In this document: positions 56,762-64,000 of the stretch, piece after piece
Numbering within the stretch: position 1 is the stretch's first letter
How the letters are laid out: the number at the start of each line of letters is the position of its first letter
Assembly (NCBI GenBank): GCA_014323795.1
Contig: JACONK010000037.1
Coordinates: forward strand, 124,001-188,000
Length of the DNA: 64,000 nucleotides
From: Paracoccaceae bacterium
GTDB lineage: Bacteria > Pseudomonadota > Alphaproteobacteria > Rhodobacterales > Rhodobacteraceae
Direction: 5' to 3'
Notes under the pieces: model-generated
The model's database searches: none
What the model saw: the letters and a program-made list of their open reading frames with translations, nothing else
Told to the model about the DNA's origin: nothing
Program-made: the position numbers and the translations under genes

Positions 56762-58013
56762 TTTGTCGGGTGTGCGCATCTGTGTCATGGGACTAGGCTA
56801 CGCTGGCCTGCCTCTGGCCATTGAATTCGCCCGTAAATACCCGGTTGTAGGGTTCGATATTGACGCAGCTCGTACATCGGCCCTGCGCAGCGGCCAGGAC
56901 TACACGCAAGAGGTGCCTGCAGAAGATCTGACGAAGACATCCGCCACATTCTCCGATGACACCGGTGACATCGCGGGCTGCAACGTCTACGTCGTGACCG
57001 TGCCGACCCCCGTGGATATCGCAAAACGGCCGGACCTGCGGCCACTCATGTCCGCTAGTGAAACCGTGGCCAGGGTGTTGAAACCCGGGGATACGGTGAT
57101 CTTCGAAAGCACGGTTTATCCCGGTGCCACGGAAAAGGACTGCGTGCCAGTGCTGGAAATCTCCGGCCTTACCTTCGGGCAGGATTTCCACCTCGGCTAC
57201 AGCCCGGAACGCATCAATCCCGGCGACTCGACCCGTCGGCTGACAGATATTGTCAAGGTCACCAGCGGTTCTTCCCCCGCAGTGGCCGATTTTGTGGATG
57301 CGCTTTACGCAAGCATCATCCCGGCAGGCACCTACAAGGCACCGTCGATCAAGGTGGCTGAGGCCGCCAAAGTTATCGAAAATACCCAGCGCGACATCAA
57401 CATCGCGTTGATCAACGAGCTTGCGCTGATTTTCCACCGCCTTGACATCGATACCGGTGACGTACTGGCAGCGGCAGAAACAAAGTGGAACTTCCTGCCT
57501 TTCCGGCCCGGGCTGGTCGGCGGGCACTGCATCGGGGTGGATCCCTACTACATCACCCACAAGGCGCAGTCGGTGGGCTATACACCGGAAATCATCCTCG
57601 CTGGCCGCCGAATCAACGATACTATGGCCCGGGTCGTGGCAGCAGAGCTTGTGAAGGTCATGATTCGCAAGGGCAGCGACATAAAAGGTGCACGCGTCCT
57701 GGTTCTGGGCCTGACATTCAAGGAAAATTGCACCGATCTGCGCAACACGAAGATCGTCGATATGGTGGCAGAACTTAAAAGCTATGGCCTGTCCGTTGAT
57801 GTGCACGATCCTCTCGCTGACCCGGTGGCGGCACAGTCAGAATACGGACTGGTGCTCGCAGTATCGCCTTCCGAGGCCAGCTATGATGCACTTGTTCTGG
57901 CTGTTGCGCACGATGCCTTTGGTGCAGAGGTTACCCGCTTCGTAAAAGAGGGCGGTGTCGTGCAAGACCTCAAAGGCATTTTGCCGCGTGATGCAGTTGA
58001 TTTTCGGCTCTGA
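56754..58013 (+). CDS. Nucleotide sugar dehydrogenase (UDP-HexNAc 6-dehydrogenase, TviB/WbpO-like)
   Basis: This 419-residue protein begins at a GTG that overlaps the epimerase stop. It has the NAD loop MGLGYAGLPLAIEF, the catalytic cysteine in GLVGGHCIGVDPYY, and LGLTFKENCTDLRNTK, the signature of the TviB/WbpO group that oxidises UDP-GlcNAc or UDP-GalNAc to the uronic acid. It is clearly different from the UDP-glucose dehydrogenase at 54291. Together the three genes make uronic acid precursors for capsule, O-antigen or exopolysaccharide; the glycosyltransferases are not in this window. Confidence 0.88.
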   Translation: MSDLSGVRICVMGLGYAGLPLAIEFARKYPVVGFDIDAARTSALRSGQDYTQEVPAEDLTKTSATFSDDTGDIAGCNVYVVTVPTPVDIAKRPDLRPLMSASETVARVLKPGDTVIFESTVYPGATEKDCVPVLEISGLTFGQDFHLGYSPERINPGDSTRRLTDIVKVTSGSSPAVADFVDALYASIIPAGTYKAPSIKVAEAAKVIENTQRDINIALINELALIFHRLDIDTGDVLAAAETKWNFLPFRPGLVGGHCIGVDPYYITHKAQSVGYTPEIILAGRRINDTMARVVAAELVKVMIRKGSDIKGARVLVLGLTFKENCTDLRNTKIVDMVAELKSYGLSVDVHDPLADPVAAQSEYGLVLAVSPSEASYDALVLAVAHDAFGAEVTRFVKEGGVVQDLKGILPRDAVDFRL

Positions 58014-58098
58014 TCCGTGGAACTGCATCGCGTTTAAACTCTTTTACTTGAGATCGATGCAAACTTTAGCAGGCGTGGAAGGTTATAGAAGACCAGAG

Positions 58099-59883
58099 AT
58101 GTCAGGCCAACGGGACATGCTGTTGCAGGTAGAAAATCTATCGATCAGTTTCGGCAAAGATGCGCCGATTATCCAAAATGTGTCCTTCGGGGTGGAGCGT
58201 GGCCAGACGCTCGCGATTGTTGGCGAAAGCGGCTCAGGCAAAACGATTTGCTGCCGGGCACTTTTGGATATTCTGCCAGGCTCTGCCCGCATTGATACCG
58301 GCACCGCCCGTTTCCGAGGTCTCGGCCTGGATATCGATCTGTTGAACCTTTCGAATAAAGCCATGCGGTCTATCCGTGGCGACCGGATTTCCATGATCTT
58401 TCAGGAACCAATGCGGTCGCTTTCTCCGCTGCACCGGGTGGGCCACCAGGTGGCAGAGGTCTTGTGCCTGCATCGCGGGCTACCCTGGAGGGAGGCAAGG
58501 CGCACCGTCAAGGACCAGTTCAGCCGGGTGGGATTCAAAGATATTCAGCGGGCGTGGAACGCTTATCCTTTTGAGATGTCAGGCGGCATGCGCCAGCGCG
58601 CCATGATCGCCATGGCGATAATTGCGAAGCCTGACGTGCTGATCGCGGATGAGCCTACAACCGCGCTCGACGTGACAACCCAGGCCCATATTCTGGGGCT
58701 GATCAAGGATTTGCGGGAAGAGACCGGCATGTCGGTAATCTTCGTGACGCATGATCTGGGCGTTGTGGCCAACATCGCTGACAGTGTCTGCGTGATGCGC
58801 CGGGGCCGCGTGATGGAAAGCGGGCCGGTAGACACGGTTATCAAAAAGCCCGACCACGGCTACACGCGAAAACTGCTGGCCGCCGCCCCTGTGATCCCGC
58901 ATGAGGCGATGCCGAACGATGTACAGTTGGCAGAAGACCCGATCCTGCGGCTCGATAGCGTACATAAAACGTTTATAATAAAAACCGGACAATTCTTTGG
59001 CCGCGTCAGGGAATTTCGCGCCGTTGAAGACGTCAGCTTCGCAATCCCGCGCGGTAAAACTTTCGCCATCGTGGGGGAAAGTGGCTCAGGCAAAAGCACT
59101 GTGGCCAATATGGTATTGGGCGCACTCCGTGCTGATGAAGGTTCTAAAATTCGCTACTGGCCCAAAAGAGGCGGGGAACCGCTGGACGTGCAGACCCTGA
59201 CAGGCAAATCCAGGCGCAGATTCCAGGGATCGGCGCAGATGGTGTTTCAGGATCCGTTCTCATCGCTCAGCCCACGGATGCAGATCCTCGACATCCTGAC
59301 GGAACCGCTTGCGATCCATGGAATCGGTACCCGCAAAGAACGCCGCGAAAAGGCGGCGGCACTGATTGAACGCGTCGGGCTTGACCCCGGCATGCTGCGG
59401 CGCTTTCCCCACGCGTTCTCCGGTGGCCAACGGCAGCGTCTGTCTATTGCCCGTGCCCTTATGCTGGAACCCGATCTGCTTGTTTGCGATGAACCAACCA
59501 GTGCGCTGGACCTATCGGTGCAGGCGCAAGTGCTCAACTTGTTGGAAGAAATCCGGGATAACCTCGGGCTCAGCTACCTTTTCATCAGCCATGACCTGGC
59601 TGTTGTGGCGCGGGTTGCGGATGAATGCGCCGTGATGCACCAAGGTCTGATTGTGGAAATGGCGGCACCGGATGTGCTGTTTACCCAACCGAAACATCCC
59701 TACACCAAAGCTCTGATTGCTGCCTGTCTGGAGGCGGACGTGGATCGGAAAGTCAACCTTGCCACCATATCGATGGGCGCAGGCGACCCGCATTCATGGC
59801 CCTCAGAATATGCTATGTGTGGTACATCTTTGCCTGCACTTGTTGAAACTGTTCCGGGACATATGGTGAGAATTCAAACATGA
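58099..59883 (+). CDS. Peptide ABC transporter ATP-binding protein with two fused ATPase domains (YejF-like)
   Basis: This 594-residue protein contains two complete ABC ATPases of the oligopeptide type. Each has Walker A GESGSGKT, an ABC signature (SGGMRQR and SGGQRQR) and Walker B (ADEPTTALD and CDEPTSALD). The fused layout is that of YejF, which powers import of peptides and microcin C. The ATG at 58099 is chosen; 58117 is possible. Its stop overlaps the binding-protein ATG (ATGA), and the order here is ATPase, binding protein, permease, permease. Confidence 0.9.
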   Translation: MSGQRDMLLQVENLSISFGKDAPIIQNVSFGVERGQTLAIVGESGSGKTICCRALLDILPGSARIDTGTARFRGLGLDIDLLNLSNKAMRSIRGDRISMIFQEPMRSLSPLHRVGHQVAEVLCLHRGLPWREARRTVKDQFSRVGFKDIQRAWNAYPFEMSGGMRQRAMIAMAIIAKPDVLIADEPTTALDVTTQAHILGLIKDLREETGMSVIFVTHDLGVVANIADSVCVMRRGRVMESGPVDTVIKKPDHGYTRKLLAAAPVIPHEAMPNDVQLAEDPILRLDSVHKTFIIKTGQFFGRVREFRAVEDVSFAIPRGKTFAIVGESGSGKSTVANMVLGALRADEGSKIRYWPKRGGEPLDVQTLTGKSRRRFQGSAQMVFQDPFSSLSPRMQILDILTEPLAIHGIGTRKERREKAAALIERVGLDPGMLRRFPHAFSGGQRQRLSIARALMLEPDLLVCDEPTSALDLSVQAQVLNLLEEIRDNLGLSYLFISHDLAVVARVADECAVMHQGLIVEMAAPDVLFTQPKHPYTKALIAACLEADVDRKVNLATISMGAGDPHSWPSEYAMCGTSLPALVETVPGHMVRIQT

Positions 59884-61775
59884 TTCGATGGTTCGCGGCC
59901 TTCCTGCTTCTGCCCGTCCAGGCCACCGCCGAATACGTTGAAACCCCTTTCTGGGAGACAGAGGTCAGGGCAGGCACCATGCCCGCCATCAGTGACCGCC
60001 TGCCGGAAGAGCCGCTATTTGTAAATCTTTCCTCCAGGGGGCGAACACCGGGGCAGCACGGGGGCAGCCTGCGCACCATGGTGACCCGATCCAAGGACAC
60101 CCGGCAGATGGTCGTTTACGGCTACGCAAGACTGCTGGGCTACAGCGAAAATTATACGCTGGTTCCCGATATCCTGAAACAGGTGGACATCTCTGGCGGG
60201 AGCGTTTTTACCTTTCACCTGCGCAAAGGGATGAAATGGTCTGACGGTACCCCCTTCACGTCTGAGGCTTTCCGCTATTGGTGGGAAGATATCGCCAACA
60301 ATGAAGAACTGTCGCCCAGCGGCCCGCCATCTTTCATGCGGCTCGACGGGGAAACGCCCTGCGTGATGTTTCCGGACGATTACACGGTCGTTTTCCGTTG
60401 GTCTCGGCCCAACCCGGGGTTCCTGACCACACTTGCACAGGCACGCCCGCCTTTCATATATCGTCCGGGTCACTATCTCAGGCAATTCCACGGCAAATAT
60501 GCTGACCCCGAAAAAATTAAGGAAAATATCGCCAGGGAAAAGGTCCGCAGCTGGGCCGCGCTTCACAACAAGCGCGACAACATGTATAAATTTGACAACC
60601 CGGCGCTGCCCACCTTGCAGCCATGGTTCCCCGTCGATACCGGTGGGGAGACGCGCCGCATCTTTGTACGCAACCCCTACTACCACCGGGTCGACGAAAT
60701 CGGACGTCAGCTACCCTACATTGACACGGTGGAAATGCAGATCGTGGGCGCAGGCCTTGTCGCTGCCAAAGCCAACGCCGGAGAAGCGGATCTGCAAGCC
60801 CGCGGGCTCGATTTCAAGGACACACCTGTTCTGAAAAAGGGTGCCGCGGAAGGGGGTGGATATAACGTATATTTATGGCCGAACGGCACCGCGAGCCAGA
60901 TCGCCATATACCCAAACCTCAACGCACTGGATCCCGTTTGGCGGGAAGTTTTGCGCGATGCCCGCTTTCGCCGCGCGCTCAGCCTGGCCATCGACCGGCG
61001 CATGATCAACCGCGCACTGTATTTCGGGCTGGCGGCTGAGGGCAATATGACCGCACTGAAGGTGTCGCCATTCTATTCGGAATATAACCTCAAGAGCTAC
61101 GCACACTATGATGTGGCAGAGGCGAACGCGCTGCTTGATCAAATTGGTCTAACAGAACGCCGAGGTGACGGGCTGCGCAAACTGCCAGACGGACGGCCCC
61201 TTCAGCTGGTAGTGGAAACCGCCGGTGAGCGACAAGAGGTTGAAAACGCCCTGCAAATCATTGCCGACACATGGCGGGAAATTGGCGTACATCTTGTTAT
61301 GCGGCCGCTTGACCGGGATATCCTGCGTCAGCGCGTCTATTCCGGAACGACCGAAGCCGCCGTGTGGTTTGGCTGGGACAACGGCATCCCGACTCCGGGC
61401 ACATCTCCTGCCTACCTTGCCCCGCGGATGCAGGAGTTTTTCAGCTGGCCCAAGTGGGGTCAGTATTACCAGACCGGCGGCGATGCAGGAGAAGAAGTCG
61501 ACCTGCCCAGGGCTGCACGGCTTATGCAGCTCGCCGATGAGTGGGACCGCGCCGCCACGGAAGAAACCCGCACCGCCATCTGGAAAGAGATGCTGCGCAT
61601 TCATGCGGAAGAGATGTACGCCATCGGCATTTTGTCGGAGGCCCCTCAGCCGATTGTCGTATCCAAACACTTGCGCAATGTGCCAGAGGTTGGCCTATGG
61701 GCCTGGGAACCTGGTGCCCATTTTGGCCTGCACCGCCCCGATGAATTCTGGTTTGCTGATAATAAAGGCCATTGA
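59880..61775 (+). CDS. Peptide ABC transporter substrate-binding protein (SBP_bac_5, YejA-like)
   Basis: This 631-residue exported protein has a short signal peptide (WFAAFLLLPVQATA), then the family 5 binding-protein fold with VFTFHLRKGMKWSDGTPFTSE, a signature of oligopeptide-binding proteins, and RDARFRRALSLAIDRRMINRAL later on. It delivers peptides to the inner-membrane permeases encoded next. It overlaps both neighbours by the usual 1-4 bases. Confidence 0.92.
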   Translation: MIRWFAAFLLLPVQATAEYVETPFWETEVRAGTMPAISDRLPEEPLFVNLSSRGRTPGQHGGSLRTMVTRSKDTRQMVVYGYARLLGYSENYTLVPDILKQVDISGGSVFTFHLRKGMKWSDGTPFTSEAFRYWWEDIANNEELSPSGPPSFMRLDGETPCVMFPDDYTVVFRWSRPNPGFLTTLAQARPPFIYRPGHYLRQFHGKYADPEKIKENIAREKVRSWAALHNKRDNMYKFDNPALPTLQPWFPVDTGGETRRIFVRNPYYHRVDEIGRQLPYIDTVEMQIVGAGLVAAKANAGEADLQARGLDFKDTPVLKKGAAEGGGYNVYLWPNGTASQIAIYPNLNALDPVWREVLRDARFRRALSLAIDRRMINRALYFGLAAEGNMTALKVSPFYSEYNLKSYAHYDVAEANALLDQIGLTERRGDGLRKLPDGRPLQLVVETAGERQEVENALQIIADTWREIGVHLVMRPLDRDILRQRVYSGTTEAAVWFGWDNGIPTPGTSPAYLAPRMQEFFSWPKWGQYYQTGGDAGEEVDLPRAARLMQLADEWDRAATEETRTAIWKEMLRIHAEEMYAIGILSEAPQPIVVSKHLRNVPEVGLWAWEPGAHFGLHRPDEFWFADNKGH

Positions 61776-62803
61776 TGGAGCTGTTACGCTACGTCACCTT
61801 CCGGTTTTTTACGATGATCCTGACACTGATCGTTGTCAGTATGCTGGTATTTTTCATCATGAATCTGCCCCCGGGCGACTATCTATCGAACCAGATCGCC
61901 GAGCTGCGTGCCACTGGTCAGGACAGCGGTGTGGCAAAAGTGGAATTTCTGCGCAGGGAATATTCGCTCGATCAGCCGTTGTGGAAACAATACCTGATCT
62001 GGATAGGTTTCTGGCCCGGTCCGCACGGGTTCTCCGGCATCATCCAGGGCGACTTCGGCTGGTCTTTTGAATATGACCAACCAGTATCAGAGATCGTTTC
62101 CGATGCCCTTTGGCTGACAGTTCTGCTGAATCTTGCCACAGTGCTGTTTGTCTATGTTGTCGCCATTCCCCTGGGTGTTCTGGAGGCGGTGAAATCCAGA
62201 AGCTGGATCGACTACACGCTGTCCTTCATCGGCTACCTCGGCATTGCCACACCCAACTTTCTGCTGGCTTTGATCCTGTTCTACTACGGTCACAAGTACC
62301 TTGCCCTGCCTGTCGGTGGCCTGATGGACCCGCAGTACGAAGGCCAACCGCTCAGTTGGGCTAAGGTCAGATCGGTGCTTGTTCACCTGATTATCCCGAC
62401 CTTCGTGATCGGCACGGCAGGCGCATCGGTGATGATGCAGCGGCTGAGGGCAAACATGCTTGACGAGCTGCATAAACCCTACGTCGAAACCGCCCGCGCC
62501 AAGGGTGTGGGCCCGATCAGGCTGATTTTCAAATACCCCTTCCGCGTGGCCCTGAACCCATTTGTGGCAGATATCGGCAACCTGCTGCCACAGCTGATAT
62601 CCGGTGCCGTCCTCGTGTCTGTCGTTCTGGGGCTGCAAACCATCGGCCCGGCCCTGCTGACGGCGCTGAAGTCCCAGGATCAGTTCCTGGCGGGCTTCAT
62701 CTTGCTGTTTGTTGCCGGGTTGACACTGATCGGCACGATGATCTCTGACATCCTGCTCGCCATGCTTGATCCGCGTATCCGCTACGGGGGGCATGGAAAG
62801 TGA
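61775..62803 (+). CDS. Peptide ABC transporter permease (YejB/DppB-like)
   Basis: This 342-residue protein has about six membrane segments and the permease EAA loop (YVETARAKGVGPIRLIFKYPFR). It starts MELLRYVTFRFFTMI at an ATG that overlaps the previous stop (TGATG). Its length and sequence fit the YejB/DppB type. It forms the inner-membrane channel with the next gene's product. Confidence 0.92.
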   Translation: MELLRYVTFRFFTMILTLIVVSMLVFFIMNLPPGDYLSNQIAELRATGQDSGVAKVEFLRREYSLDQPLWKQYLIWIGFWPGPHGFSGIIQGDFGWSFEYDQPVSEIVSDALWLTVLLNLATVLFVYVVAIPLGVLEAVKSRSWIDYTLSFIGYLGIATPNFLLALILFYYGHKYLALPVGGLMDPQYEGQPLSWAKVRSVLVHLIIPTFVIGTAGASVMMQRLRANMLDELHKPYVETARAKGVGPIRLIFKYPFRVALNPFVADIGNLLPQLISGAVLVSVVLGLQTIGPALLTALKSQDQFLAGFILLFVAGLTLIGTMISDILLAMLDPRIRYGGHGK

Positions 62804-63954
62804 CCCACCGGCCAAACCATTATGTCGACCCCGCGCCCTACGACCCGGCGGAGGACATCCGTACGCCGGGGCATCCGGACCTCGATGTCCCCAACCGGGT
62901 GCTGATCTGGCACAGGTTCAAACGTTACAAACCGGGGGTAATCAGCGGTATCTTTCTGGCACTCAGTTACCTGATGCTGCCCTTTGCGGGTTTCATTGCG
63001 CCTTACACGCCGAATGAACGACATGCCGCTCACCTCTACGCCACGCCGCAGATGGTTCACCTGTTTCACGAAGGTCAATTTATCGGCCCTTACGTTTATC
63101 CGATCACGGCAGAGGCAGACCTCGTGAACTTCCGCTGGACTTACATTCAGGATCGGAAAACCGCCGCCCGTCTCGAATGGTTTTGCGAAGGGCACACCTA
63201 TAACCTGATGGGCTTTATCCCGTCCGACGCGCACCTGTTCTGCGCCCCCGAAGGCGCAACTGTATTTCTGTGGGGGGCAGATCGGCTGGGCCGGGATATT
63301 TTCAGCCGCATCCTTTATGGTGCCCAGCTGTCGCTGACAGTGGGCCTGATCGGCATTACAGTCAGCTTCCTTTTGGGAATCTCTATCGGCGGCATCGCCG
63401 GTTACTTTGGCGGACGTGTGGACTGGGGCGTACAGCGGGTGATCGAAATCTTGCGATCCTTGCCGGAATTGCCCCTCTGGCTCGCCCTGTCTGCAGCGGT
63501 GCCGGGCCATTGGGGTCCGGGTGCGGTGTTCTTCATCATTTCAATCATCCTCGGCCTGTTGGATTGGCCCGGCCTCGCCCGGGCAGTCAGGTCCAAGTTT
63601 CTGGCCCTGCGCGAAGAGGAGTTTGTCCGTGCGGCGGAGATGATGGGTGCCAGGCCCCGGCGGGTGATTTCCAGGCACCTGTTGCCCAACTTTTCATCCC
63701 ACCTCATTGCCAGTGCCATACTGTCGATTCCGGCAATGATCCTCGGTGAAACCGCGCTCAGTTTTCTGGGCCTTGGTCTGCGTACACCGGCGGTGAGCTG
63801 GGGGGTGATGCTCAACGACGCACAGAACCTCGCAAGCATCGAAATCTATCCCTGGACAGCATTGCCGATGCTTCCCGTTGTGCTGGTTGTGCTTGCCTTC
63901 AATTTCCTGGGCGACGGTCTGCGTGAAAGTCTGGATCCTTATTCGGATGATTAG
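62800..63954 (+). CDS. Peptide ABC transporter permease (YejE/DppC-like)
   Basis: This 384-residue permease has a longer N-terminal and periplasmic part than DppC, as YejE does, followed by the core LGRDIFSRILYGAQLSLTVG and the EAA loop (FVRAAEMMGARPRRVISRHLLPN). It starts at a GTG overlapping the previous stop. It completes a four-gene Yej-like transporter. Confidence 0.92.
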   Translation: MTHRPNHYVDPAPYDPAEDIRTPGHPDLDVPNRVLIWHRFKRYKPGVISGIFLALSYLMLPFAGFIAPYTPNERHAAHLYATPQMVHLFHEGQFIGPYVYPITAEADLVNFRWTYIQDRKTAARLEWFCEGHTYNLMGFIPSDAHLFCAPEGATVFLWGADRLGRDIFSRILYGAQLSLTVGLIGITVSFLLGISIGGIAGYFGGRVDWGVQRVIEILRSLPELPLWLALSAAVPGHWGPGAVFFIISIILGLLDWPGLARAVRSKFLALREEEFVRAAEMMGARPRRVISRHLLPNFSSHLIASAILSIPAMILGETALSFLGLGLRTPAVSWGVMLNDAQNLASIEIYPWTALPMLPVVLVVLAFNFLGDGLRESLDPYSDD

Positions 63955-63960
63955 GGCAAC

Positions 63961-64000
63961 ATGGAGGCTTGTTCATTGGCCAACAGCCAGTTCTCCCGGG
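63961..64000 (+). CDS. Start of a further gene (partial)
   Basis: After the permease stop, an ATG at 63961 or a TTG at 63976 (the latter behind a GGAGG at 63963-63967) could begin a new frame on the same strand that runs off the window. Only about a dozen codons are visible and the product cannot be named. Confidence 0.25.
   Translation, partial: MEACSLANSQFSR

Noticed and set aside
1-64000. tRNA genes, rRNA genes, or an integrase with attachment sites bounding the island
   Set aside because: I looked for T-loop patterns, rRNA motifs and recombinase signatures and found none that I could support, so no island boundary is called.

Overview
The window looks like a high-GC alphaproteobacterial chromosome, most probably Rhodobacterales. 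This rests on gene content and order (uppP / gst-queG-SDR, rimP-nusA-ylxR-infB, hslV...hslU, accD-folC), on the GTG/ATG starts with 4-bp stop/start overlaps, and on protein similarity recalled from the families; no search was run. The part left of about 24.4 kb, together with the RTX locus at 40.4-43.0 kb, is accessory DNA. The rest is ordinary housekeeping sequence.

1-13.2 kb is a large tellurium-resistance/stress (Ter) locus. A plus-strand 'biosynthetic' arm (HAD phosphatase, StiP/phosphoribosyltransferase-like protein with a C-terminal RNA-binding module, citrate-lyase-like aldolase) converges on an 11-gene minus-strand arm: TerZ, TerB, a CaCA antiporter in the place of TerC, TerE, TerD, TerA, a DUF4236 protein, two VWA proteins, a PP2C phosphatase and a protein kinase. 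The minus-strand arm reads from a good sigma70-type promoter at 13262-13290. terA and terD each carry one in-frame TAA, although the homology continues after it.

13.3-24.4 kb is a decaying defence-like island. It holds a small-protein/SDH-type Clp-fold protease pair (protease truncated), an unknown two-gene module, an MmeI-like DNA methyltransferase (5' end lost, one in-frame TAA), an IS1595-type transposase remnant, an SF2 helicase (a TAG where Trp is expected 21 codons before the natural end), a GIY-YIG nuclease, and an AAA_13/RloC-like ATPase split by a -1 frameshift. Two degenerate copies of the methyltransferase 3' end lie at about 13.3-13.4 and 14.9-15.0 kb. They bracket the two small cassettes, as if cassettes had been inserted repeatedly at the end of this methyltransferase gene.

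24.5-40.1 kb holds a CPBP protease-accD-folC operon, then a minus-strand thiamine operon (TPP riboswitch, thiB-thiP-thiQ) that runs with tight spacing into a MetE-like protein, an RraA-like protein and an AEC transporter. Next come aroC, uppP, mtgA, a GST, queG and an SDR, closed by a strong bidirectional terminator. 40.4-43.0 kb has two RTX (calcium-binding nonapeptide) genes. The upstream one is a multiply broken pseudogene that includes a 37-bp repeat with a 74-bp offset.

43.4-64 kb: a CAP-domain lipoprotein; rimP-nusA-ylxR-infB with a terminator-like hairpin in the rimP leader; hslV and hslU separated by a membrane protein and an aldo/keto reductase; nucleotide-sugar genes (Ugd, a UDP-glucuronate epimerase-like SDR, a UDP-HexNAc dehydrogenase-like protein); and a complete Yej-type peptide ABC transporter (fused ATPase, binding protein, two permeases). 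Disruptive mutations fall only in the accessory parts; all housekeeping genes read as intact.
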